DNA of 64,000 nucleotides from Chthonobacter albigriseus (GTDB taxonomy: Bacteria; Pseudomonadota; Alphaproteobacteria; Rhizobiales; Pleomorphomonadaceae), in NCBI RefSeq assembly GCF_013839445.1, contig NZ_JACDIT010000010.1, forward strand, positions 1 through 64,000. The letters are read 5' to 3'. Made by a program: the position numbers and the translations under genes. A model generated the notes under the pieces. That model saw nothing but the letters and a program-made list of their open reading frames with translations. It did not search any database and was not told the DNA's origin. Shown here piece after piece: positions 38,228-47,434 of the stretch (positions are counted from its first letter, which is position 1; every line of letters starts with the position of its first letter).

Positions 38228-38808
38228 TCCTCGTCGTCGACAATTACGACAGCTTCGTCGGCAACGTCGCGCGCTACTTCCGCGAGCTTGGCGAGGCGGT
38301 CAACGTCGTCCGCAACGACGCCATATCCGTCAACGAGATCCAGGCGATGGAGCCGCGCGCGATCGTGATTTCGCCCGGACCGTGCTCGCCGAAGGAGGCC
38401 GGCGTCTCAAACCCGGTGGTGGCCGCGCTCTCCGGCCGCATCCCGATCCTCGGCATCTGCCTCGGCCACCAGTGCATCGGCGACGTGATGGGCGCCCGCG
38501 TCGTACGCGCGAAGGAGCCGATGCACGGGCGCGCCTCCCTCGTCAGCCACACCGGCACGGACGTGTTCCGTGGCCTGCCGAACCCGCTGAAGGTGGGGCG
38601 GTACCACTCGCTGATCGTGGAGATCGACGACCCGGAGGGACCTCTCGTCGTCACCGCGCGTTCGGAAAAGGGTGAGGTCATGGGCCTCGCCCACCGGGAA
38701 CACCCGACGTTCGGTGTACAATTCCACCCGGAATCGATTCTGACGGAGGGAGGTCACGCCATGCTCGCCAACTTCCTCAACGCCGCCGCGGCCTGGGCCT
38801 CCCGATGA
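38224..38808 (+). CDS. pabA: Aminodeoxychorismate/anthranilate synthase component II
   Basis: A 194-residue class I glutamine amidotransferase that feeds ammonia to PabB. The catalytic triad is visible: Cys in GICLGHQCIG, His and Glu in FGVQFHPESI. ILVVDNYDSFVGNVARYF is the standard start. Translation begins at TTG overlapping the pabB stop. In some bacteria one such subunit serves both PabB and TrpE; which holds here is unknown. Confidence 0.92.
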   Translation: MILVVDNYDSFVGNVARYFRELGEAVNVVRNDAISVNEIQAMEPRAIVISPGPCSPKEAGVSNPVVAALSGRIPILGICLGHQCIGDVMGARVVRAKEPMHGRASLVSHTGTDVFRGLPNPLKVGRYHSLIVEIDDPEGPLVVTARSEKGEVMGLAHREHPTFGVQFHPESILTEGGHAMLANFLNAAAAWASR

Positions 38809-39656
38809 TCGTGCTCAACGGCAGGGCCTACGACGGTTCCGAGGCGCCATTCGACCTGAGCGACCGCGGCCTGATGCTGGGCGACGGCCTGTTCGAGACG
38901 ATGACGCTGTTCGGCGGCACGATCTTCCGGCTGGACGACCATCTCCGTCGCCTGCAGCACGGCATCTCCGTGCTCGGCTTCTCCGTCCCCCGCGACCGCC
39001 TCGAAGCGGACCTGATGATCGCCGGCGGACACGAGCCTCCGGACGGCGCCGTCGTCCGCCTCACCGTGACGAGGGGCGGCGGCGTCCGCGGCCTGGCGAT
39101 GCCGGCCGAACCGAACCCGACGGTGATCGTCTCGCTGTCGCCGTTCCGCCGCGACCTCGTCGGCGAGCCGACCAGCCTCTACACGGCCTCGGTCCGGCGC
39201 AGCGAGAACTCGCCGCTTTCCCGGCTGAAGACGCTCGGATACCTCGACAACATCCTGGCGCTGCGCGAGGCCGCCGAACACGGCCACAAGGACGCGCTGA
39301 TCCTCAACAACCAACTGCGGGTCGCCTGCTCGTCGGTCGCCAACGTCTTCGCCGTCACGGACGGCAAGCTCCTCACCCCGCCAATCCGCGACGGCGTGCT
39401 GCCGGGCATCATCCGCGGGTTGGTTCTGGCGCTTGCGCCGGAGATCGGACTGCAGCCGGTGGAGCGCTCGCTGACCGTGCGCGACCTGATCCAGGCCGGG
39501 CAGGTGTTCCTCACCAACTCGGTCCGCCTCGTCCAGCCGGTGACGGCGATCGACAACTCGCGCCTGCCGCCCGGCGACGCGGAAGCCGGCGCTGTGCTGG
39601 CCAGGCTCATCGAGGCGATCGTGGAGGAATGCGGCGTCGACCCCGTCGGCGCGTGA
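38805..39656 (+). CDS. pabC: Aminodeoxychorismate lyase / class IV aminotransferase
   Basis: A 283-residue PLP enzyme of fold type IV. DRGLMLGDGLFETMTLFGG, RLTVTRGGGVRG, KTLGYLDNILA (PLP-binding Lys) and FLTNSVRLVQPV match the PabC/branched-chain transaminase family. Its position, overlapping pabA by four bases (ATGA), makes 4-amino-4-deoxychorismate lyase, giving p-aminobenzoate and pyruvate, by far the most likely function. Confidence 0.9.
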   Translation: MIVLNGRAYDGSEAPFDLSDRGLMLGDGLFETMTLFGGTIFRLDDHLRRLQHGISVLGFSVPRDRLEADLMIAGGHEPPDGAVVRLTVTRGGGVRGLAMPAEPNPTVIVSLSPFRRDLVGEPTSLYTASVRRSENSPLSRLKTLGYLDNILALREAAEHGHKDALILNNQLRVACSSVANVFAVTDGKLLTPPIRDGVLPGIIRGLVLALAPEIGLQPVERSLTVRDLIQAGQVFLTNSVRLVQPVTAIDNSRLPPGDAEAGAVLARLIEAIVEECGVDPVGA

Positions 39657-39666
39657 CGCCGCCGGA

Positions 39667-39999
39667 TCAGGCTGGCCGGAGCCGGACGGCGGTGCCGTAG
39701 GCGAGCACCTCGGTCACACCCGACATGATCTCGGTGGCGTCGAAGCGGAAGGCGATCACCGCGTTGGCCCCCAGGCCGCCGGCGTCATGCACCATCTTCT
39801 CGAAGGCCTCGTTGCGGGCCTGCTCGCAGAGCCGGGTGTAGATGCTGATGTTGCCGCCGAAGATAGTCTGCAGGCCGGCCAGGAAGTTTCCCACCACCGA
39901 GCGCGACCGCACCACGATACCGGTCACCACGCCGAGTTCCTGCTCGATCACATAGCCCTGGAACGTCAGCCCCGTCGTCACGAATTCCCTGCCCATCAT
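39667..39999 (-). CDS. YbjQ family (DUF74) protein
   Basis: A 110-residue protein of the YbjQ/UPF0145 heavy-metal-binding-like family. [39 protein letters not shown] and [11 protein letters not shown] are its hallmarks. These form small pentameric alpha/beta proteins; the function is not established. It converges on pabC with a 10-bp gap. Confidence 0.88.
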   Translation of the reverse strand: MMGREFVTTGLTFQGYVIEQELGVVTGIVVRSRSVVGNFLAGLQTIFGGNISIYTRLCEQARNEAFEKMVHDAGGLGANAVIAFRFDATEIMSGVTEVLAYGTAVRLRPA

Positions 40000-40079
40000 G
40001 GCCGCGCACCCCTTGCCGTCGTCATGCGATCAGCATGTCGCACAAAGGTTAGGGAACGTTTGGACCGCCGGGCGGGCGC

Positions 40080-40412
40080 TCAGTTCAAGGAATTGGATGG
40101 CAGGCGGTAGCCGCCGTCGTCGGTGACGACAAGCGTGTCCTCCACCTCCGGATGACGGATCGGCAGGCCGCTGTCGTCGCGCTCCAGGTTCTGCTCGGAG
40201 ACGTAGGCGACGTACTCGCTCTCCGCGTTCTCCGCGTAGAGGTGATAGAACGGCTGGTCCTTGGACGGGCGCACCGCCTCCGGAATCGCCTCGTACCACT
40301 CCTCCGTGTTGGAGAAGATCGGGTCGACGTCGAAGATCACACCACGAAACGCGAAGTGGCGGTGCTTGACGACATCCCCGATCTGGAACTTGGCGGTCTT
40401 GTACTTCTGCAT
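40080..40412 (-). CDS. hspQ: Heat shock protein HspQ
   Basis: A 110-residue HspQ (YccV), also known as hemimethylated-DNA-binding protein. AKFQIGDVVKHRHFAFRGVI, WYEAIPEAVRPSKDQPFYHL and YVAYVSEQNLERDDSGLPI are typical. In E. coli HspQ is a Lon specificity enhancer and affects DnaA degradation. It is divergent from ntrY across a 290-bp gap. Confidence 0.92.
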   Translation of the reverse strand: MQKYKTAKFQIGDVVKHRHFAFRGVIFDVDPIFSNTEEWYEAIPEAVRPSKDQPFYHLYAENAESEYVAYVSEQNLERDDSGLPIRHPEVEDTLVVTDDGGYRLPSNSLN

Positions 40413-40629
40413 CTTGCTCGCTTGGGCAATTCGCCGCGCCGACGAAGGACTGGGCGCGCGTTCTCAAGTTTTCAAAACCCATCCGGCCGGCAAGTCAAGC
40501 GCCAAGCCGGATTTCCGGGCTTTTCAGAAGCTTGACGTCAAATGGCCGCCGTTTTCGACACCCCTCCGTCCACAGGTCGGACAGGCTGCCAAACATGTGT
40601 CGCAATTTTGCAACATTCATGGTACTCCC

Positions 40630-40677
40630 TTCGCCACCTCGCATCCGGAGGCATTCGCCACCTCGCTTCCGGCGGCA
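40630..40677 (+). repeat. Two tandem 24-bp repeats upstream of ntrY
   Basis: The unit TTCGCCACCTCGC(A/T)TCCGG(A/C)GGCA occurs twice back to back (22 of 24 bases the same). It lies 27 bases before the chosen ntrY start. The unit is eight codons long, so the duplication keeps the frame (RHLASGG repeated) if translation begins further upstream. Confidence 0.7.
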
Positions 40678-40703
40678 GGTGCAGCGGAAACGAAAGCGGT
40701 CCC

Positions 40704-42989
40704 GTGGCTGATACGATGCCCATCGACGAGCCCAAGCCTGCGCCCGCAGCGCCGTCGGCGGCGCCTGCCCGCGCGGCGGCCCGGGAGTCCAGCCTCGCCC
40801 GCCGCATCCTCGGCTTGATTCTGGTTCTCCTCTCGGTGCTCGCCTCGCTGGGCACCTTCGCGATCATCACCAACCTGACGCCGATAACGCCGTCGCAGGG
40901 AATCATCCGGACCGCGCTCGCCGTGGACGCGGTGCTGGTGCTCGGCCTTCTGGCGCTGGTCGGCTACGAAGGGTTCCGGCTCTGGAAGGCCTGGCACGAG
41001 GGCAGGGCGGGCGCCCGGCTCCACATCCGCATCGTCGCGCTGTTCTCGCTGATCGCCGCGCTGCCGGCCGCGCTCGTCGCTTTTGCCTTCACCATCACCA
41101 TCGACCAGGGCCTCGACCGCTGGTTCGAGTCGCGCACCCGGCAGATCGTCGACAACGTACTGACGGTGGCGAGCGCCTACATGCAGGAGCACGCCCGCGT
41201 GCTGCGCGGCGACCTGATCGGGCTGGCCACCGCTATCGATTCGGCCAAGCCGCTCTACGATTACGAGCCCCGTCGCTTCGACACGCTGATGGAGGCGCAG
41301 GCCTCGCTGCGCGGCGTCCAGGGCGCCTACCTCCTCGACAAGACCGGCACCGTCATCCTGCGCACCGAACTCGACCCGCAGGCGCGCACGATCATGCCGC
41401 CCAAGCGCGCGATGGACGAGGCGCAGTCGGGCGGCGCGGTGCTGATCTCGCCGGGCAACTCCAACCAGGTCGGCGGCGTCCTCAAGCTCAAGGCCTACGA
41501 CGAGACCTTCCTCTACGTGGTGCGGGTGCTGGACGCCAAGGTGCTCGACAACCTGCGCCTCGCCCGCGAAAGCGCGGTTGAGTACCGCCAGCTGGAGGCG
41601 AGCCGCGCCGACGTCCAGATCGGTTTCGGCCTGATCTTCGCGGGCCTGACGATCGTCTTCCTGCTGAGTGCGATCTGGGTGGGCCTGTCCTTCGCCAACG
41701 CGCTGGTTGCGCCGATCCGCCGCCTGATCACCGCCGCCGACGAGGTGGCCAAGGGCAATCTGGCCGCCCACGTTCCCGTCGGCGACAACCTGGACGACCT
41801 GGAGAGCCTCGGCGCCACCTTCAACAAGATGACCACCGAGCTGCGCACCCAGCGCGACGAACTCCTGAGCGCCAACGACCAGGTCGACCGCCGCCGCCGC
41901 TTCACCGAGGCGGTTCTGTCCGGTGTCACGGCCGCCGTGCTCGGCGTCTCCAACGACGGCCACATCTCGCTGGTCAACCGGTCGGCGACCGTGTTCCTCG
42001 GCCTCGACGAATTCGACCTGATCGGTCGCCAGCTCATCCAGGAAATCCCGGAGCTGGAGCCGCTGCTCGCCGCCGCCGTCCGCGACGACAGCCGCTTCCA
42101 CCAGTCCACCATCACCATGCTCCGCCGCGGCCAGGAGCGCACGGTGGCCGTCCGCGTCGCCTCCGACCGCTCGCCCGACCGCGAACACGGCTACGTGGTG
42201 ACGCTCGACGACATCACCGACCTGGTCACCGCGCAGCGGACCTCTGCCTGGGCCGACGTCGCCCGGCGCATCGCGCACGAGATCAAGAACCCGCTGACGC
42301 CCATCCAGCTGTCGGCCGAGCGCATCCGTCGCCGATACGGCAAGGCGATCGCCGAGGACGACCGCCGGATCTTCGACCAGTGCGTGGACACCATCGTCCG
42401 CCAGGTCGGCGACATCGGCCGCATGGTGGACGAGTTCTCCGCCTTCGCTCGCATGCCGAAGCCGACGATGGAGGAGCGCGACCTCGCCGACGCCATCCGC
42501 GAGGCGGTGTTCCTGATGAGCGTCGGCCATCCCGACATCACATTTCAGGCGCATCTGCCCGACAAGGGCATGGTCGGTCGGTTCGACCATCGCCTGCTCA
42601 GCCAGGCGCTCACCAACCTCGTCAAGAACGCGGTGGAGGCGATCACCGCGATCCCGCCGGACGACCGCGGCGAGCCGCGCGTCGACGTCACCGGACGTCG
42701 TGAGGACGACCACTTCGTCATCGAGGTGGTGGATACCGGCGTCGGCCTGCCGACGCAGGACAGGCAGCGGCTCCTCGAGCCCTACATGACCACACGGGAG
42801 AAGGGCACCGGCCTCGGCCTGGCCATCGTCCGCAAGGTCGTGGAGGAGCACGACGGCCGCATCGAGCTTCTGGATTCGCCCGCCGTCGCAACCGGCGGGC
42901 ATGGTGCCATGGTGCGTGTGACCCTGCCGGTCTCTCCAGGTGCTGCGCCGCGGGTGACCGCGCCGGAGCCCGAGGCCGTCAACGCCTGA
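40704..42989 (+). CDS. ntrY: Sensor histidine kinase NtrY
   Basis: A 761-residue membrane kinase. Helices near residues 30-60 and 70-90 and a third near 110-135 precede a periplasmic sensing domain (about 140-300), another helix (about 310-335), HAMP (about 335-390), PAS (about 400-500), the HisKA box (VARRIAHEIKNPLTPIQL, phospho-acceptor His) and an ATPase domain (NLVKNAVEAI, GTGLGLAIV). It phosphorylates NtrX in nitrogen, redox or envelope control. The GTG at 40704 is a best guess; ATG at 40716 is close. Confidence 0.9.
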   Translation: MADTMPIDEPKPAPAAPSAAPARAAARESSLARRILGLILVLLSVLASLGTFAIITNLTPITPSQGIIRTALAVDAVLVLGLLALVGYEGFRLWKAWHEGRAGARLHIRIVALFSLIAALPAALVAFAFTITIDQGLDRWFESRTRQIVDNVLTVASAYMQEHARVLRGDLIGLATAIDSAKPLYDYEPRRFDTLMEAQASLRGVQGAYLLDKTGTVILRTELDPQARTIMPPKRAMDEAQSGGAVLISPGNSNQVGGVLKLKAYDETFLYVVRVLDAKVLDNLRLARESAVEYRQLEASRADVQIGFGLIFAGLTIVFLLSAIWVGLSFANALVAPIRRLITAADEVAKGNLAAHVPVGDNLDDLESLGATFNKMTTELRTQRDELLSANDQVDRRRRFTEAVLSGVTAAVLGVSNDGHISLVNRSATVFLGLDEFDLIGRQLIQEIPELEPLLAAAVRDDSRFHQSTITMLRRGQERTVAVRVASDRSPDREHGYVVTLDDITDLVTAQRTSAWADVARRIAHEIKNPLTPIQLSAERIRRRYGKAIAEDDRRIFDQCVDTIVRQVGDIGRMVDEFSAFARMPKPTMEERDLADAIREAVFLMSVGHPDITFQAHLPDKGMVGRFDHRLLSQALTNLVKNAVEAITAIPPDDRGEPRVDVTGRREDDHFVIEVVDTGVGLPTQDRQRLLEPYMTTREKGTGLGLAIVRKVVEEHDGRIELLDSPAVATGGHGAMVRVTLPVSPGAAPRVTAPEPEAVNA

Positions 42990-43030
42990 ACCCTTTGCCC
43001 GACGACCAGCCAACCAAGCCGAAGGAAACA

Positions 43031-44401
43031 ATGGCGTCAGACATTCTCATCGTGGACGACGAGGCCGACATCCGCGAACTCGTCGCCGGAATCCTCGAGG
43101 ACGAGGGACACGGAACGCGCAAGGCCGGTGATTCCGACCAGGCGCTGGCCGCCGTCACCAACCGCCGTCCTCATCTGGTGTTCCTGGACATCTGGCTGCA
43201 GGGCAGCCGCATGGACGGACTCGCCCTCCTGGAGGAGATCAAGAAGGACAATCCGGACCTTCCGGTCGTCATGATCTCCGGCCACGGCAACATCGAGACC
43301 GCGGTGGCCGCCATCAAGCGCGGCGCCTACGACTATATCGAGAAGCCGTTCAAGGCCGACCGCCTCGTGCTCGTCGCCCAGCGCGCGCTGGAAGCCTCCA
43401 AGCTGAAGCGCGAGGTGCAGGACCTGAAGTCCCGCTCCGACCAGCCGACCGGCCTGATCGGCACGTCGTCCGTGCTCAACCAGCTGCGCCACACGATCGA
43501 TCGGATCGCCCCCACCAACAGCCGGATCCTGATCTCCGGCCCGTCCGGCTCGGGCAAGGAGATCGTCGCCCGCGCGATCCACACCCAGTCGACCAGGGCG
43601 CAGGGCCCCTTCGTCGCGCTCAATGCGGCGGCGATCACGCCCGAGCGCATGGAGATCGAGCTGTTCGGCACCGAGGCCTCCGGCGAAGACGGCCGCCGCA
43701 AGGTCGGCGCCCTGGAGGAGGCCCACGGCGGCACGCTCTACCTCGACGAGATCGGCGACATGCCGCGCGAAACGCAGAACCGCATCCTGCGCGTGCTGGT
43801 CGACCAGTCCTTCGAGCGCGTCGGCGGCGGTCACCGCGTCCAAGTGGACGTGCGCATCGTTTCCTCCACCGCTCGCGACCTGGAGCGCGAGATCGCCGAG
43901 GGCCGCTTCCGCGAGGACCTGTTCCACCGGCTCGCCGTGGTGCCGCTGCGCGTGCCCGGCCTGTCGGAGCGGCGCGAGGACATCCCGCTCCTCATCGACT
44001 ACATGATGCACCAGATCGCCCGCGCCACCGGCCTGCCGATCCGGCGCATCGGCGACGACGCGATGGCCGTGCTGCAGGCGCACGACTGGCCGGGCAACCT
44101 GCGCCAGCTCCGCAACAATGTGGAGCGGCTGATGATCCTGACCCGCGCGGACCCCGAGGCGGTGATCACCGCCGACCTGCTCCCGTCCGAAGTCGGGACG
44201 ATGCTGCCCTCGCTGCCCACCTCCACCGGCGGCGAGCACCTGATGGCGCTGCCGCTGCGCGACGCCCGCGAGATCTTCGAGCGGGAGTATCTGAAGGCGC
44301 AGATCAACCGCTTCGGCGGCAACATCTCCAGGACCGCCGAATTCGTCGGCATGGAGCGCTCGGCGTTGCACCGCAAGCTGAAGAGCCTCGGCATCGCGTG
44401 A
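43031..44401 (+). CDS. ntrX: Response regulator NtrX
   Basis: A 456-residue regulator: receiver domain (about 1-125, ILIVDDEADIRELVAG, phospho-Asp in LVFLDIWL), AAA+ domain (about 140-380, Walker A SGPSGSGKE, Walker B GGTLYLDEIGD) and a Fis-type DNA-binding helix-turn-helix (SRTAEFVGMERSALHRKLKS). The sigma54-contact loop GAFTGA is missing; that place reads FGTEASGEDGRRKVGAL, as is usual for alphaproteobacterial NtrX, which therefore probably does not activate sigma54. AAGGA lies five bases before the ATG. Confidence 0.93.
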   Translation: MASDILIVDDEADIRELVAGILEDEGHGTRKAGDSDQALAAVTNRRPHLVFLDIWLQGSRMDGLALLEEIKKDNPDLPVVMISGHGNIETAVAAIKRGAYDYIEKPFKADRLVLVAQRALEASKLKREVQDLKSRSDQPTGLIGTSSVLNQLRHTIDRIAPTNSRILISGPSGSGKEIVARAIHTQSTRAQGPFVALNAAAITPERMEIELFGTEASGEDGRRKVGALEEAHGGTLYLDEIGDMPRETQNRILRVLVDQSFERVGGGHRVQVDVRIVSSTARDLEREIAEGRFREDLFHRLAVVPLRVPGLSERREDIPLLIDYMMHQIARATGLPIRRIGDDAMAVLQAHDWPGNLRQLRNNVERLMILTRADPEAVITADLLPSEVGTMLPSLPTSTGGEHLMALPLRDAREIFEREYLKAQINRFGGNISRTAEFVGMERSALHRKLKSLGIA

Positions 44402-44408
44402 TCGGGCC

Positions 44409-44436
44409 GGGACGGCAGCGCTCTCGCCGCCGTCCC
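44409..44436 (+). terminator. Hairpin after ntrX, possible terminator
   Basis: GGGACGGC (44409-44416) pairs perfectly with GCCGTCCC (44429-44436). Only CTTCC follows, so intrinsic termination would be weak. Confidence 0.4.
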
Positions 44437-44505
44437 CTTCCAACCCGGGCGCCGGCCCTGTAAACGTCACCGACACAGTCAGCTTTTCCCCTGGGGCCCG
44501 ACGCC

Positions 44506-45618
44506 TTGTCGCTTCCGACCAGCACTGCCGCACCGCAGGAACTCCGTCGCTGGGGTCGGCGCGGCACCGCGGCCGCGACCATCGCGGCGCGCCTGACCTT
44601 CGAGGCGATCGAGCACGACTACGACGGCGTGCCCTCGCTGCGCGGCATCACGCTCGACATTCCGCCAGGTGAGATCCTCTGCCTGCTCGGCCATTCCGGC
44701 TGCGGCAAGAGCACGCTCCTTCGCATCGCCGCCGGCGTGGAGCGGCCGACGGGCGGTCGCGTCACCATCGACGGCATGGAGATGGCGGGCCCGTCCCGCT
44801 TCGTACCGCCGGAGAAGCGCGGCGTCGGTCTGATGTTCCAGGACTACGCGCTGTTTCCGCACATGACGATTCTCGCCAACGTGATGTACGGCCTGACCTC
44901 GCTAGACCGCGCCGCCGCAGGGCAGGTGGCGCGCGCCGCGCTCGGCCGCGTCGGCCTGGAGGACTACGCCGACGACTACCCGCACGCCCTGTCCGGCGGC
45001 GAGCAGCAGCGCGTGGCGCTCGCCCGCGCCATCGTCCCCCGGCCGTCCGTGCTGCTGATGGACGAGCCCTTCTCCGGCCTCGACCGGCGCCTGCGCGACA
45101 ATGTGCGCGACGAGACAATGGCCGTGCTCCGCGAGACGCGGGCGACCGCCGTCATCGTCACCCACGACCCGGAGGAGGCGATGCGCATGGGCGACCGTAT
45201 CGCGCTGATGCGCGGCGGCCAGCTCATCCAGGTCGGCCCGGCCGAGGACCTCTACGCCCGCCCGGTCGATCTTTTCGCCGCCCGCTTCTTCTCCGAGGTC
45301 AACGAGATCGATGCGGTCGCCAGGGCGGGCAGGGCGGAAACCCCGGTCGGCGTCTTCCCGGCGCCGGGTTTTGCCGACGGAACGCCGGTGAAGGTCTGCA
45401 TCCGGCTGCCCGGCCTGATCCTCGGCGAGGCCGGTGTCGGCGTGCCCGGTCGCATCCTGCGCAAGCGCTTCCTCGGCGAGGTTTCGCTGGTGGAGGTGGC
45501 GGTGGACGGCCTCGATTCGCCCCTCAAGGCCCGTCTCCGCGGCTCGCTGCCCTCCGCCCCCGGCACCGACGTGTGGATCTCCGCCGACCCGGACAGCGTG
45601 CTCGTGTTTCAGCGCTGA
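44506..45618 (+). CDS. Orphan ABC transporter ATPase, PotA/FbpC type
   Basis: A 370-residue ATPase. Walker A is [13 protein letters not shown], the signature is [15 protein letters not shown], Walker B is [12 protein letters not shown], followed by a conserved His in [11 protein letters not shown]. The C-terminal third is a TOBE-type regulatory domain, as in iron(III), spermidine or thiosulfate importers. No permease or binding protein is nearby. The start appears to be TTG with no clear ribosome site; no better codon occurs before the nucleotide-binding domain. Confidence 0.85.
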   Translation: MSLPTSTAAPQELRRWGRRGTAAATIAARLTFEAIEHDYDGVPSLRGITLDIPPGEILCLLGHSGCGKSTLLRIAAGVERPTGGRVTIDGMEMAGPSRFVPPEKRGVGLMFQDYALFPHMTILANVMYGLTSLDRAAAGQVARAALGRVGLEDYADDYPHALSGGEQQRVALARAIVPRPSVLLMDEPFSGLDRRLRDNVRDETMAVLRETRATAVIVTHDPEEAMRMGDRIALMRGGQLIQVGPAEDLYARPVDLFAARFFSEVNEIDAVARAGRAETPVGVFPAPGFADGTPVKVCIRLPGLILGEAGVGVPGRILRKRFLGEVSLVEVAVDGLDSPLKARLRGSLPSAPGTDVWISADPDSVLVFQR

Positions 45619-45767
45619 ACCGTTCCGGGGCTTTCATCCGCCGCCCCGGTGGCCCATATGACGCGGGTGGGACGGACCGGAAGGGGCGCCTGTCGTTTGT
45701 TGCGACGCCGCACCCTTTATGCAAGAGTGCCGCCCAATTCGAGTTACCGCATCGCGGAGTGTTCGTC

Positions 45768-45998
45768 ATGGGTTCGCTTAGCATCTGGCATTGGCTCATC
45801 GTCCTGGTGGTCGTGCTTCTCCTCTTCGGCCGCGGCAAGATCCCCGATCTGATGGGTGATTTCGCCAAGGGCATCAAGAGCTTCAAGAAGGGTCTCGCCG
45901 ACGACGAAACCGAAACGGCGACCACCGACGTGAAGACGCTGGACCACAAGACCGCCGATCCGATCGCCAGCAAGACGAGCGACGTGAACAAGGCCTGA
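45768..45998 (+). CDS. tatA: Twin-arginine translocase subunit TatA
   Basis: A 76-residue TatA: a short N-terminal membrane helix ([17 protein letters not shown]), the hinge [11 protein letters not shown], an amphipathic helix ([12 protein letters not shown]) and an acidic, polar tail. It forms the pore ring that moves folded proteins. It is first in tatA-tatB-tatC, the usual order. Confidence 0.95.
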   Translation: MGSLSIWHWLIVLVVVLLLFGRGKIPDLMGDFAKGIKSFKKGLADDETETATTDVKTLDHKTADPIASKTSDVNKA

Positions 45999-46067
45999 GC
46001 CTATCCATCGAGAGGCGGCGCGGGCGGCTGACGAGGCCGCCGCGCAGGCACGTGCGGGCGTAGAGAC

Positions 46068-46589
46068 ATGTTCGAAATCGGTTGGTCTGAAATCCTCGTG
46101 GTCGCCGTGGTCGCGATCGTCGTGGTGGGGCCGAAAGACCTTCCGCGCCTGCTGCGCACGGTCGGCACGATGATCGGCAAGGCCCGGCGCATGGCCGGCG
46201 ACTTCCAGTCGCAGTTCAACGCCGCCTTGCGGGAGGCCGAGCGTGAAGTCGACATCATGGACGCCAAGAAGCAGGTGGAGGACCTGAAGTCCCTCAACCC
46301 GCTCGCCGGCGTCAAGGATGCGCTCAACCCGGTGACGAGCATCGGCAACGACATCAAGCGCGAGCTGACCACGCCGATGGCGGACCCGAAGCCGGCCGCG
46401 ACCCCGACGGCGACCGAGCCCGCCAAGACCGGCCACGTCGCCGGCGACCACGGCACCGACGAGAGCTCCGCCCCCGCTGTTGTGGCGCCGGCAGCCCCGG
46501 CCGCGACGGCGCCGGTCGTCGCAACCCCGGTCCCGCCGGCCGCCGACCCGGTGCCCGCTCCCTCCACCAGCGCTGGAGACGCCCGGTGA
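46068..46589 (+). CDS. tatB: Twin-arginine translocase subunit TatB
   Basis: A 173-residue TatB: MFEIGWSEILVVAVVAIVVV membrane helix, GPKDLPRLLRTVG hinge and amphipathic helix, then a long tail rich in Ala, Pro and Thr (from about residue 110). With TatC it binds the twin-Arg signal. Its stop overlaps the tatC start. Confidence 0.95.
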   Translation: MFEIGWSEILVVAVVAIVVVGPKDLPRLLRTVGTMIGKARRMAGDFQSQFNAALREAEREVDIMDAKKQVEDLKSLNPLAGVKDALNPVTSIGNDIKRELTTPMADPKPAATPTATEPAKTGHVAGDHGTDESSAPAVVAPAAPAATAPVVATPVPPAADPVPAPSTSAGDAR

Positions 46590-47383
46590 CCATCCAGCGC
46601 GACGAAGACGAGATCGAGGCTTCCAAGGCGCCGCTGCTCGATCACCTGATCGAGCTGCGCTCGCGGCTGATCAAGTCGCTGCTGGCGATCCTGGTCTGCT
46701 TCATCATCTGTTTCTATTTCGCGACGACCATCTTCAACATCCTGGTCGGCCCCTACGAGGCCGCCGCCGGTGCCAACCAGGCGGTGGAGCTGATCTACAC
46801 GGCGCCGCAGGAGTATTTCTTCACCCAGATCAAGCTGGCGATCTTCGGCGCGCTGTTCATCGCCTTCCCGGTGATCGCGACGCAGATCTACATGTTCGTC
46901 GCGCCCGGCCTCTACAAGCACGAACGCCACGCTTTCCTGCCGTTCCTGATCGCGACGCCGATCCTGTTCTTCCTCGGCGCGATGCTGGTCTACTTCTTCG
47001 TCATGCCCACCATGATGCACTTCTTCCTGTCGATGCAGCAGGAGGGGGGCGAGGGCAGGGCGGCGATCTCGCTGCTGCCGCGGGTGTCCGAATACCTCGG
47101 CCTGATCATGACCATGATCTTCGCCTTCGGCATCACCTTCCAGCTTCCGGTGGTCCTGACGTTGCTCGCCCGCACTGGTGTCATCACCGAGCAGGGCCTG
47201 AAGGACAAGCGGCGCTACGCCATCGTGCTCGCCTTCGTGGCGGCCGCGGTGCTGACGCCGCCCGATCCGCTCAGCCAGATCCTCCTTGCGGTCCCGACCA
47301 TGCTTCTCTACGAAGTCTCCATCATTGCGGTGAGACTCATGAAGAAGCGCGACGAGGCGCGGCAGGCTCCCATCGGCTCCTGA
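46586..47383 (+). CDS. tatC: Twin-arginine translocase subunit TatC
   Basis: A 265-residue TatC with six helices and the conserved cytoplasmic start KAPLLDHLIELRSRLIKS and APGLYKHERHAFLPF, which bind the twin-Arg signal. It starts with GTG overlapping the tatB stop by four bases. Confidence 0.95.
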   Translation: MTIQRDEDEIEASKAPLLDHLIELRSRLIKSLLAILVCFIICFYFATTIFNILVGPYEAAAGANQAVELIYTAPQEYFFTQIKLAIFGALFIAFPVIATQIYMFVAPGLYKHERHAFLPFLIATPILFFLGAMLVYFFVMPTMMHFFLSMQQEGGEGRAAISLLPRVSEYLGLIMTMIFAFGITFQLPVVLTLLARTGVITEQGLKDKRRYAIVLAFVAAAVLTPPDPLSQILLAVPTMLLYEVSIIAVRLMKKRDEARQAPIGS

Positions 47384-47434
47384 CGGTCGGGCGCCGGGTC
47401 CTGCCGTCGCCCCCGCGCCGGGGATCGTGTTCCA

